Assembly: GCA_964008075.1 (NCBI GenBank)
Contig: CAXGAP010000002.1
Span: 1-63,365, forward strand
Origin: UBA724 sp964008075
GTDB lineage: Bacteria > Bacteroidota > Bacteroidia > Flavobacteriales > Flavobacteriaceae
Reading direction: 5' to 3'
Length of the DNA stretch: 63,365 nt
In this document: positions 9,101 through 16,800 of the stretch, in pieces
Layout of the letters: every line of letters starts with the position of its first letter
Position numbering within the stretch: position 1 is the stretch's first letter
Made by a program: the position numbers and the translations under genes
The notes under the pieces: model-generated
What the model was told of the DNA's origin: nothing
The model's input: only the letters and a program-made list of their open reading frames with translations
The model's database searches: none

Positions 9101-9233
9101 CTTGCATTCTTATGCAAGTGGTGATAAGGTGATAACCCCGAGCTTTGTGTATTATTCGATTGCCATTGTTTCTCTGGTTGGGTTCATTTCTTATATGCGA
9201 TATAACAAATACTTTGAAAAAAAATCTTCGTAA
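6105..9233 (+). CDS. ccsBA: Fused cytochrome c maturation protein CcsBA (ResB-ResC type)
   Basis: System II cytochrome c biogenesis: exports haem and attaches it to apocytochromes. About 1042 residues. The N-terminal ResB part has several membrane helices and a large periplasmic domain. The C-terminal CcsA part has the tryptophan-rich haem-handling loop (WANESWGRYWGWDPKETW) near residue 935, and membrane histidines, for example in LMIHVAV. Around residue 468 a hydrophobic stretch ending LSLNAQ looks like a retained signal peptide at the fusion joint. ATG 6105 is preferred to TTG 6090 because the latter overlaps a -7 box. Confidence 0.93.
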   Translation: MKQAMILVRFLFSTRLTSILFIVFCVAMAVGTFVESFHNTATARIWVYNAWWFEAIMGVFVVNFVGNIKKYRLLRWEKWPILLLHSAWILIILGAFVTRYFGFEGVMPIREGETTNTFLSEKTYVTVLVDGEMDGALQRKKLQDDFLFAEPTNNNFRWRSFFNEQKFSIEYVDFISNATESLVEDPKGDYYIKIVESGDGNRHDHYIGFGEIVNIHNVLFTFNNPTDGAINIEWHQTNNDYTINTPFSGTAMQMATQSIEDVSADTQTPLRFRSLYSMAGMQFVFPDQAIRGSYQIVKDEEAIQDALTLKISTEGVSETVQVLGAKGFTNDPKQVSLGGLDFWVQYGSLQHELPFALKLNDFIAEKYPGTEKSYSSFMSKVSVADYPPFDHDIYMNHILNHRGYRFFQASFDPDEKGTILSVNHDFWGTWITYVGYFLLYIGLLGILFFGKTRFKSLSTQLEKIRVKKTSLTAIMLLLGLSLNAQTHQHEQSASQNIDSLLIRQAVPTTHADKFGKLVIQDLGGRMKPANTFASELIRKVSKSDTYQSLNSDQVLLSIQQNPLLWYQVPFIYLKRGNDSLRRIAGVDEKAKYASFVNFFDTSGNYKLAQPLEGAYKAANPNQFQKDFIETDRRINLLYSAIEGKILRIFPVPESENDKWVSFQEATDYPFEGVDSLYVANVMPLYLGALRQGAYEQADELLESISGFQRKYGNDIMPSADKVEAEVMYNKYDIFKKLFAWYMYVGTFMFFVLIFHILFDVRFLSFLTKICIGIIALLFVLQTVGMGARWYISGHAPWSDAYESMLYVAWATVGIGLAFGRKSKLTIAATSFVASMILMIAHWNWMDPEIANLVPVLDSYWLMIHVAVIVGSYGPFALGMIVGFIAMILMILTTKITQKRIRLTIDELTVVNELALTVGVVMLTIGNFLGGQWANESWGRYWGWDPKETWALISILVYAFVLHMRLIPGMRSKWLFNLMSVIAFASIIMTYFGVNFYLVGLHSYASGDKVITPSFVYYSIAIVSLVGFISYMRYNKYFEKKSS

Positions 9234-9423
9234 AAAATGGTTTTGGTACGCAGTAATTGGGCTAGCACTTGTGGGTGCTGGCATCAGTGTGGTTGGAGAG
9301 GCGATTATTGCAAAGTCAAATGATGAGGCATGGTTTTTGTTTGGTACGTTTGGGCTTATTCTTGTAAATTTGGGCTTATGTTTTTTTGGCACAGCAGTCG
9401 GACTACGCTATGGAAATCATTAG
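9214..9423 (+). CDS. Small two-helix membrane protein
   Basis: A 69-residue protein starting at TTG 9214, which overlaps the end of ccsBA by 20 nt. After a basic start (KKNLRKKWFW) come two hydrophobic segments, WYAVIGLALVGAGISVVG and a second one ending near FFGTAVGLRY, so it is predicted to be an inner-membrane hairpin. The frame is open further upstream inside ccsBA, but that part is a shadow and gives no sensible N-terminus. I recognise no named family. Its position between ccsBA and a secreted protein gene suggests an accessory envelope role, which is inference. Confidence 0.65.
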   Translation: MKKNLRKKWFWYAVIGLALVGAGISVVGEAIIAKSNDEAWFLFGTFGLILVNLGLCFFGTAVGLRYGNH

Positions 9424-10019
9424 TAATTGGTACTCTTTTTGCTAGTTCATTAGGTGTATTTGGACAAGAGAATCAGGGAGAAATCCCTATTTTTCCTTCA
9501 CCCAACAAACCTGTTTTGGGGATCATGTCCAACCAAAATTCAGTTAATGATTTTTCCTTTCTCAATAAAAAAGATGATCCCAATAAATCTCTTTTTGCCA
9601 AAGAACAATATTTGGACGCTTCTGCACCTTATCTCAAACGATTGCGCAAACGTGAGGAAGATAATGCCAACATGGGGTATCTTGGAGATACTTATTTGGG
9701 GGATGTTAACACGACTTCAAAAAAAGCAATAATCGTTTGTCGTGATTTTGAATACGAAGATGGTGATCGCGTTCAAATTTTGCTCAACGATGAAATTTTA
9801 TTGCAGGACTTATTCCTCAAAAATCAATACTTCATCATGACGATTGACTTAAAACCAGGGTTTAACAAATTTGACTTCAGAGCATTAAATCAAGGCTCAT
9901 CTGGTCCCAACACAGCTGAACTCAGAGTTTTTGATGAAGACCAAAAGCTATTGTCCTCCAACCAATGGAACTTATCAACTGGAGCGACAGCAACATTTAT
10001 TGTCGTTAAAGAAATGTAG
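9378..10019 (+). CDS. Secreted protein of unknown function
   Basis: About 213 residues with a signal peptide (LWKSLVIGTLFASSLGVFGQ) cut before ENQGE, the Q-x cleavage style common in flavobacteria. The mature part has a low-complexity linker and then an all-beta-looking C-terminal half (AIIVCRDFEYEDGDRVQI; VRVFDEDQ-type strands), possibly an immunoglobulin-like or jelly-roll sandwich. The start overlaps the small membrane protein gene by 46 nt; ATG 9378 keeps the signal peptide near the N-terminus. It probably ends the ccsBA operon. No function is proposed. Confidence 0.65.
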   Translation: MFFWHSSRTTLWKSLVIGTLFASSLGVFGQENQGEIPIFPSPNKPVLGIMSNQNSVNDFSFLNKKDDPNKSLFAKEQYLDASAPYLKRLRKREEDNANMGYLGDTYLGDVNTTSKKAIIVCRDFEYEDGDRVQILLNDEILLQDLFLKNQYFIMTIDLKPGFNKFDFRALNQGSSGPNTAELRVFDEDQKLLSSNQWNLSTGATATFIVVKEM

Positions 10020-10036
10020 CTTATTTATTCAATACC

Positions 10037-10288
10037 TTATATCTCTGTTGTGTATTGAATTCGTTTCTTAAGAAACTATTTCATCTTCAAGATTTCAACA
10101 GAGTGTACTTTAACCAACTCGTTTTTATTTTTAAATGTTTCCGTGTGAACGATGATCCATGGTGTGCCTGTTTTGGTTGTCTTCCTACTTCCTTTGTTGT
10201 GTCTCAAAAGTTAATCGTCAACACTTGCAGTATGTCCAGTGTAATAACAATCTAAAGATTTTGAGTATAGGATATAGACAGTAAACAT
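10037..10288 (-). pseudogene. Decayed GIY-YIG endonuclease gene next to tRNA-Arg
   Basis: Read from ATG 10288 on the minus strand the frame gives FTVYILYSKSLDCYYTGHT, then a TAA stop (10213-10211), then LLRHNKGSRKTTKTGTPW and HTETFKNKNE, and a TAG (10078-10076) followed by FLKKRIQ before a final TAA (10039-10037). This is the full order of the YhbQ-type GIY-YIG domain: VYIL strand, YxTGHT, the RLxRHNxG helix, the TPW strand and a trailing basic helix. The first stop falls where the catalytic Arg of the family normally sits. Two in-frame stops mark it as a pseudogene. It lies 13 nt beyond the 3' end of tRNA-Arg on the same strand. Confidence 0.75.
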
Positions 10289-10301
10289 AATAAGGGGCTA
10301 G

Positions 10302-10375
10302 TGATCGCGATAGGATTCGAACCTATGACCGTCTGCTTAGAAGGCAGATGCTCTATCCAGCTGAGCTACGCGACC
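10302..10375 (-). tRNA. tRNA-Arg (anticodon TCT)
   Basis: A cloverleaf can be folded from the minus strand: acceptor GGTCGCG pairs with CGCGATC (one G-U), the D arm is AGCTCAGCTGGATAGAGC, the anticodon loop CTTCTAA holds TCT, and the T loop is GGTTCGAATCC. The discriminator is A and no CCA is encoded. Reads AGA codons. Confidence 0.96.
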
Positions 10376-10382
10376 AGAAAAT

Positions 10383-10411
10383 ACCCTTGCAAATCAGCAA
10401 CTAACAAGGGT
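10383..10411 (-). repeat. Inverted repeat between the two tRNA genes
   Basis: Seven-bp arms (ACCCTTG 10383-10389, CAAGGGT 10405-10411) with a 15-nt loop; on the minus strand it is followed by ATTTT. It could be a tRNA processing hairpin or weak terminator. Confidence 0.3.
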
Positions 10412-10416
10412 CTTAG

Positions 10417-10500
10417 CGGAGAGACTGGGATTCGAACCCAGGCAACACTTTCGCGTTGACAGATTAGCAATCTGCTCCATTACCACTCTGGCACCTCTCC
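10417..10500 (-). tRNA. tRNA-Ser (anticodon GCT)
   Basis: Minus-strand class II tRNA: acceptor GGAGAGG with TCTCTCC, anticodon stem-loop CAGATTGCTAATCTG with anticodon GCT, a long variable arm (CAACGCGAAAGTGTTG region) and T loop GGTTCGAATCC. Discriminator G, no encoded CCA. Reads AGC/AGU codons. Confidence 0.96.
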
Positions 10501-10566
10501 TTAGTCGAAACTAAATCGTTCGCAAAAATACATTATCAGCTGAAAATCGACAACAAATTTGCCTAC

Positions 10567-10671
10567 TCAATTGCTTCGCTTATCAAAGTCATCATTTTGA
10601 CGCTCATTATATTTTGTGATTGCCAACACAATCAATACAATTCCAACCGCCAAATAAAAGAAAAATACCAT
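10567..10671 (-). CDS. 34-residue single-helix membrane peptide downstream of ybjQ
   Basis: The ATG at 10671 follows the ybjQ TAG with no gap, and the frame runs 34 codons to a TGA. Residues 2-19 are one hydrophobic helix (VFFFYLAVGIVLIVLAIT), followed by a short charged tail (KYNERQNDDFDKR). The abutting stop-start and the clean helix plus charged-tail layout support a real translationally coupled gene. Function unknown; a membrane microprotein linked to YbjQ is the simplest reading. Confidence 0.55.
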   Translation of the reverse strand: MVFFFYLAVGIVLIVLAITKYNERQNDDFDKRSN

Positions 10672-10986
10672 CTATTTTAGTTTGACAGCTGTTCCGTATG
10701 CCAACATTTCGGATGCACCTTGCGCAACAACAGACGTAGTGAATCGAACATTCACTATTGCGTCGGCATCTAGTTTTTTTGCGTCATTGATCATTCGTTC
10801 AAGGGCTTGTTCTCTAGCATCCGCTTGAAGCTTGGTGTATTCTTCGATTTCACCTCCTACGATGTTCTTGAGGCTTGCAAAAATATCTCGCCCTATATTT
10901 CTACTTCTTACTGTGCTTCCTCTAGCAATTCCTAATGTTTCTGTAATTGTGTGATTGGCAACAGTTTCAGTACTTGATAATATCAT
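10672..10986 (-). CDS. ybjQ: YbjQ / UPF0145 family protein
   Basis: A 104-residue cytosolic protein of the YbjQ family (a pentameric fold once called a heavy-metal-binding domain; cellular role not established). Diagnostic segments are LGIARGSTVRSRNIGRDIFA, LKNIVGGEIEEYT, ARxxALERM and the ending ADAIVNVRF to AYGTAVKL. Full length for the family. The start is 2 nt after the stop of the upstream AI-2E gene, so it lies inside the tsaD-rsmE operon. Confidence 0.93.
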   Translation of the reverse strand: MILSSTETVANHTITETLGIARGSTVRSRNIGRDIFASLKNIVGGEIEEYTKLQADAREQALERMINDAKKLDADAIVNVRFTTSVVAQGASEMLAYGTAVKLK

Positions 10987-10988
10987 TT

Positions 10989-12068
10989 TTAGATGTCTTT
11001 GGTTAATGCTTTTACAATTTTATTATGCGCATAAAATTCTTTAAAAATCACTTTTAAAGCTGTGTAGGATGGTACAGCAATGATCATTCCCAATGGACCA
11101 AACAAGAGACCCCCGATAAGAATCACAATAAAAATTTCGAGTGGATGTGACTTGACAGATGCAGAAAAAACAAAGGGCTGCGTCAAAAAATTGTCGATCA
11201 ACTGTCCAATTGCAAATCCAATAAATACATAGATGGTCTTGGGAAGCGTTTCAGTTGCAAAACTGGCATCGAGATTACTTGTCATAGTTAAAAAAACCAA
11301 TAAAAATGACCCAATGATTGGTCCTAAAAATGGAATGATATTTAGCAGTGCACAAACCAGTGATATGGTCACTGCATTTGGTATGCCGAATATCAATAAG
11401 ACAATAGTGTAGATGACGAATAAAACAGTAATCTGTATGAGCAATCCGATAAAATATCTCGATAATAAATTTTTGATTGAAAGTATTGACTTTTCAACCC
11501 TTGAAGTGTTTTTATCAGCTACAAAAACCATGACCATTTTCTCTAGTAAACCACTGTCTTTTAAAAAGAAAAACGATATAAAAATGACTGAAAATACGCC
11601 AATTGTAAAACCACTGAGTCCATTAAGGATAGTATTCAAAGTATCTGGCAGAAAACTGTAATCAAACTCAGCCAAGCTTCGATCGACCCAACTTTGTAAG
11701 TCAATCCCATATCCACTTAGATACAGACTGAGTTCGTCAATCAGTTGTGTGGCAGTAGCCTCAAAGGCAGTCACATTGAGAAGGGAAAGGTTTTTTGCTT
11801 GTTCAAAAATCACTGGAAATAACAAACGTACAATCCCAAAAAATGTCATCATCAATATTGCAATTGTTGTGACTGAGGATAATGTGTTACTAAATTTAAT
11901 TTTCTTTAAAAGTAGCGTTATGGGGCGCCCAATTAGTGACACGACTGCTGCGATGATGATGTATAAAACAACCGATTGTATGGAAACAATGACCTCAAAT
12001 AATCCTATCAGAAGGACAATAATGAGAAAGGCTTGGACAATCGCTTTAGTCAGTTCTTTTGGATTCAT
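10989..12068 (-). CDS. AI-2E family transporter (PerM-like)
   Basis: A 359-residue inner-membrane protein with about eight helices. It shows the family layout: N-terminal helices, a soluble loop with SLYLSGYGIDLQSW, and the conserved C-terminal region FGIPNAVTISLVCALLNIIPFLGPIIGS and LLFGPLGMIIAVP. Members export autoinducer-2 or act as Na+/H+ or general antiporters, so substrate cannot be called. It sits between rsmE (18 nt) and ybjQ (2 nt) in one minus-strand operon. Confidence 0.9.
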   Translation of the reverse strand: MNPKELTKAIVQAFLIIVLLIGLFEVIVSIQSVVLYIIIAAVVSLIGRPITLLLKKIKFSNTLSSVTTIAILMMTFFGIVRLLFPVIFEQAKNLSLLNVTAFEATATQLIDELSLYLSGYGIDLQSWVDRSLAEFDYSFLPDTLNTILNGLSGFTIGVFSVIFISFFFLKDSGLLEKMVMVFVADKNTSRVEKSILSIKNLLSRYFIGLLIQITVLFVIYTIVLLIFGIPNAVTISLVCALLNIIPFLGPIIGSFLLVFLTMTSNLDASFATETLPKTIYVFIGFAIGQLIDNFLTQPFVFSASVKSHPLEIFIVILIGGLLFGPLGMIIAVPSYTALKVIFKEFYAHNKIVKALTKDI

Positions 12069-12086
12069 AGCCTAAAGATAAGTTTT

Positions 12087-12788
12087 TTACATATATAATT
12101 GTGAAACACTATGACAGGCGATAATTCCTGCAGTTTCGGTACGCAATCGTTTTGTTCCGAGTGTGATGGCAGTGACATTGGCATCAGCTGCAGCTTTGAT
12201 TTCTTCTGTACTAAAATCGCCTTCTGGACCTATAAAAATGGATATCGATTGATGCGCTAGCAATTGACTGTCTAATGTCATTTTTTTTGTGTCTTGACAA
12301 TGTGCGATCAATGCTTTGCCCTCCAATTGTTTCAATGCAGTGAAAAAGTCGCTAGAGGGATGAATGACTGGTAGATAAGCTCCCAAAGACTGTTTCATGG
12401 CAGCAATAGCGATTTTATGTAAGCGTTCTTGCTTCACAACTTTTCGTTCGCTTCGCTGACAAATGATAGGAGTGATGGCATGAACGCCAATTTCGGTAGC
12501 TTTCTCAACAAACCATTCCATACGATCATTGCGTTTGGTGGGTGCGATGAATAAGTGTAAGTGATAAGGATCTGAAGCGATCTTTTCGCATTGATTGACA
12601 ACTGCTATACATTGTTTGTCGTGGAATGATGTCAATGTTGCCTCGAATCTATACCCAACACCATTGACAACTGTAATTACATCTCCAATTTTTTTTCTTA
12701 CAACTTTGGATAAGTGCTTGCTTTCAATTTTATCGAAATGAAATTCTTTATCTTCTTTTGTTAATGTGGGAATATAAAACTGTTGCAT
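12087..12788 (-). CDS. rsmE: 16S rRNA (uracil-1498-N3)-methyltransferase
   Basis: SPOUT-fold methyltransferase that makes m3U1498 in the ribosomal decoding centre. The 233 residues begin with a PUA-like RNA-binding part (HLSKVVRKKIGDVITVVNG), then the knot region with GPEGDFSTEE and LGTKRLRTETA, both diagnostic SAM-binding motifs of RsmE. Its ATG overlaps the tsaD stop by one base (TAATG), implying coupled translation. Confidence 0.95.
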   Translation of the reverse strand: MQQFYIPTLTKEDKEFHFDKIESKHLSKVVRKKIGDVITVVNGVGYRFEATLTSFHDKQCIAVVNQCEKIASDPYHLHLFIAPTKRNDRMEWFVEKATEIGVHAITPIICQRSERKVVKQERLHKIAIAAMKQSLGAYLPVIHPSSDFFTALKQLEGKALIAHCQDTKKMTLDSQLLAHQSISIFIGPEGDFSTEEIKAAADANVTAITLGTKRLRTETAGIIACHSVSQLYM

Positions 12789-13780
12789 TACAATGACATT
12801 CTAGATTGCGCTTGACGATCCAATGCGCCAAATATATTTTTTTGATATTTGAAGTAACCAGCAACTGCAATCATTGCTGCGTTATCTGTTGTGAAGGCCA
12901 AAGGTGGGATAAATACATTCCAATCCATTTTTTTTGACAATGCCTGTCGAAGTCCAGTGTTTGCTGAAACACCTCCACCAATGACAACCACTTTAACCCC
13001 TGTTTTGATGACTGCTTTTTCAAGTTTTTCCATCAAAATATTGACAAGCGTGTGCTGTACCGATGCACACAAATCATCTAAGTGATTTTGAATATAATGC
13101 TCATCCAGTTGCTGTTGTTTTCTCAAATGATATAAAACACTGGTTTTAAATCCACTAAAACTAAAATTCAGGTCTGAAACCTTTGGTAATGGAAATGGAA
13201 TATTTGCTTTTCCATTTTGTGCATATTTATCGATAAAAGGCCCAGCAGGATAGGGTAGTCCGATCATTTTACCAACCTTATCAAAGGCCTCACCTACAGC
13301 ATCATCTAGTGTCTGTCCAATCAATTCCATTTGGTTTGGACTGCTGACCAAAACCAACTGTGTGTGACCGCCCGAAACAGTAAGTCCTAAGAATGGAAAT
13401 GAGGGATTTGGAATGGATTTTTCAAAGTGAACAAGCAAATGAGCTTGCATATGATTGACTTCGATCAATGGTACATCCAATGAGAGTGCAAATGATTTGG
13501 CAAAAGAATTTCCAACCAACAGCGAGCCAATAAGTCCTGGACCCAAAGTGTATGCTACTGCATTTACCTCTTTTTTGTCGATATTTGCTGTACGAAGTGC
13601 TTGGTCGACTACTGGAATGATATTTTGCAGGTGGGCACGAGCAGCCAACTCGGGGACAACACCCCCGTATTGTTTGTGAACTTTTTGACTGGAAATAATA
13701 TTCGATTGAATATGCCCGTCAACGAGTACAGCAGCTGCAGTATCGTCGCATGATGATTCTATTCCGAGTATGACAGGCAT
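12788..13780 (-). CDS. tsaD: tRNA N6-threonylcarbamoyladenosine transferase subunit TsaD
   Basis: Transfers the threonylcarbamoyl group to A37 of tRNAs that read ANN codons, together with TsaB and TsaE. The start MPVILGIESSCDDTAAAVL is the canonical N-terminus, so ATG 13780 is chosen over the longer frame from 13843. Metal-binding HMQAH, phosphate-loop-like SGGHTQLVL and GGGVSANTGLR are intact. Length 330, normal. First gene of the minus-strand tsaD-rsmE-AI-2E-ybjQ operon and divergent from tamB, with only 35 bp between the starts. Confidence 0.97.
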   Translation of the reverse strand: MPVILGIESSCDDTAAAVLVDGHIQSNIISSQKVHKQYGGVVPELAARAHLQNIIPVVDQALRTANIDKKEVNAVAYTLGPGLIGSLLVGNSFAKSFALSLDVPLIEVNHMQAHLLVHFEKSIPNPSFPFLGLTVSGGHTQLVLVSSPNQMELIGQTLDDAVGEAFDKVGKMIGLPYPAGPFIDKYAQNGKANIPFPLPKVSDLNFSFSGFKTSVLYHLRKQQQLDEHYIQNHLDDLCASVQHTLVNILMEKLEKAVIKTGVKVVVIGGGVSANTGLRQALSKKMDWNVFIPPLAFTTDNAAMIAVAGYFKYQKNIFGALDRQAQSRMSL

Positions 13781-13797
13781 GATTCTTGTTTGATGCA

Positions 13798-13805
13798 CAA
13801 AGTTA
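13798..13805 (-). promoter_or_regulatory. Candidate -7 promoter box for tsaD
   Basis: Minus strand reads TAACTTTG, an exact TAnnTTTG match 17 nt before the tsaD ATG. A TTTG lies 16 nt further upstream (13825-13822) and could serve as the -33 element. Confidence 0.45.
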
Positions 13806-13815
13806 ACACATTGGT

Positions 13816-16800
13816 TTGACCCAAAAACACTGGCGTACCGCAAAAAAAATTACAGTCACGAGTATTGGTCTTACCTTACTCACAATTATCTTATTTTTTT
13901 CTCCAATTGGGCAATCTGCCTTGAACTCATGGATCAAGAACAAACTCATCAATGATTTTGATGTTGACCTCTCGATTAATTCATTTTTTATGAATCCTGT
14001 TGGCATGAGCTTATTTGAAGACTTGCTCATCAAAGATCATAAAAATGATACTTTGATTTTTGTGAATCACCTTGAAATTGAGTCTCGTCACTTTGGTGGT
14101 TTGATCAATAATGACATCTATTTGGGCGAAGTTACTATAGATTCTTTTTTGCTGAATCATGTTACATATAGAAATGAAAACCTATCCAACTTAGATGTTT
14201 TTTTAGAAAAATTTAATTTCTCAAAAGGAGCGAAGTTCAGTGCAAGTCAAGTCAAACTCAAAGAAAGCAAGCTTCAATTCCTTGACGAAAATGATATCGA
14301 TTCTACTTATCAAATCATTTCCAATCTCAATGCGAATCTCATCGACATTTCTTCCAAAAGCGATGATTTTTCAGCAGCGATTGAAGAAATGAGCCTATTT
14401 GTTGAGGATTATGCTTTGGATATTATTCATTCTAATGCTTCTTTTTCTGTGGCATCTGGAGTAGCCAGACTTGAAAAATTAAATGTGAACACTCCAAACT
14501 CACATCTCATCGTTGATCTTTCAATGCGCTTTCCAGCAGGTGTATCACAAGATTCATTCAATGATATTTTTATTGATGCTCATGTAAAAGAGTCTTACAT
14601 CGGGATGGAGGATATGCGTTCTTTTGTTCCTAACGTCTCAGCATCGGATAGCTTTGCTTTAGATGAACTTATTTTTTCTGGAACACCTAACAAATTTTCA
14701 TTAGATTCTATTCGACTTTCTCTTTCAGATAGTAATTTTTCGGGTTCATTTTCTTTAAACAATATGAAAAAAACCTCAAATTTAGTCATTGATGAACTGA
14801 TTATTAATCCAAAAGACATCCTAGCATTTGTGCCGAGTTTAGAGCAGTCACAAGTAGATTTTCTACAACATTTGGGAACCTCAAAAATGACTGGAGAGAT
14901 GACACGCCGCTCCTCCAATCATAGGATTGATATGGCGCTATACACCTCATTTGGTCTGTTGGATGTTGACGTTGATTTTTTGAGAGAAGATTCTCAATTG
15001 CTTCCACTCTACGATGGAAAGATTCGAGGAAATCAATTTGATATGGGAGGTTTACTAAAGCAAAACACTTTAGGTGTTAGTGATTTTTCATTTGTTGTAA
15101 AAGGAAGGGGTCTTCAACTCAATCAGCTTGACACAGAACTGAGTGGACATTTTTCCTCCTTTTCATATCATGACATTATACTAGATTCTATTTCAGTAAA
15201 CCTCGATGCAAAAAACAACCAAATTATTGGCTTAGTTGATATTAATGACAGTGAAGTAAAAATGCAGATGGAGGGTGAGTTTAATGCAAATGACTCCATT
15301 CAGAAATTGTCAGCATTTTTTGAGGTGAATCAACTAAAACTAAAAAGTATTTTTCCTTCTACTTTTAAAAAGAAAAGAGATTTTTCTGGAAACTTTGAAA
15401 TTGTAAGTCTTGGAAATCAAGTAGATGAATTAATTGGAGATATCAGGGCAAATTCTGTGCAAATCAGTGTCGATGATCAGCTATACGCTTTTGAAGATTT
15501 TACAATTCAGTCGAGAGTCAACAAAGATTTACGCTTTTTTAATTTCCAATCTGCTGATTTTATAAATGGGTTGATTTATGGCAGATTTGAATTGTTGGAT
15601 ATAGAAAAAATGCTTCGTAACTCTTTTGGAAGCTACTTTTCCAATTATCAGTCAATTGAAATGGATAAATCCTCTTTTATGAATTTTAACATCAACATAA
15701 AAGAGAAGTTTTCTGGCGCTATTCTAGAACAAATTACAATCCCTGATGATTCTTTCTGTCGTGGCAAGCTCAGTGCTAATCCGAATGATACATTTTTTCA
15801 GATTGATATTCCAAATATTCTTTATGAGAACAACAGCTTTTCAGAGGTTCTTTTAACAATGGACAATGGGAATCCTTTTTACAAAACCAGCCTGCAAATT
15901 GAGCAGGTCAATGGAGGCGATTTTAACTTGGATCAGTTCTGGTTAATCAATTCAGTATTTGATGACAAATTGTACTTTAGAGCAGAATTTGAAAATAATT
16001 CATTAAGTAGCGATTTGAATTTTTATGCTACACTCAATGAAAAACAGGAATTAGAGTTTGGCATCCAGCCATCAACAATTGCTTTTCATTCGAAGCAATG
16101 GAAGATCAATCACTTCGACAACAGAACGAGTAAAATACTGCTAGCAAAAAAGGGTTTTGAGATTGGTTCTACTGTTTTTTCAAATAATGAATCAGCGCTT
16201 CACTTTTCATTTTATCAACAGGCATCGAAACGATTAAATATACTTTTTGCAAACATAAATCTCTCTGACTTTATTTTACCAAAACCAAAGAGAAATATCA
16301 GTGGAATAACCAACGGCACCCTGGACATTACTATTGATAACGATCAATTTGGAGGCGAGGCAGATGTGAAAATTGACTCTATGATATTCAACAACGTAAT
16401 GTTGGGAGATGCACTTGTTTCGCTGAGCTCTACTGAGGATCAAGACGCATATCAATTGTCGTTCAACACTATCGAAAATGGTTTTATGACTAGCTCTGTA
16501 GGGGGTCTGATTTCATCTGAAAATGAGAATAACCTCAACCTGAATGCCACTTTTCAGTCTTTTCCAGCAGCTATCCTTGATCAGTTGATTGGAAATGCTA
16601 TGACAGATGTACAGGGACAGATTGACGGCTCTGTCTCCATCGATGGCAAATGGAGTCAGCCAATGTTGCAAGGGGAGTTGTTTTTGGATGGGTTTCAATT
16701 TTCTGTTCCTTACTTAAATGTAGGATATGGCTTAGTAGATGGGTCGAGCGTAATGGTAAGTCCAACATCTTTTGCGTTTGAGCCAACGACTTTGATCGAT

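Noticed and set aside
10055..10255. Plus-strand 66-codon open frame before the tRNA genes
   Set aside because: It is antisense to the GIY-YIG remnant, whose motifs explain the open frame; its own translation has no recognisable pattern.
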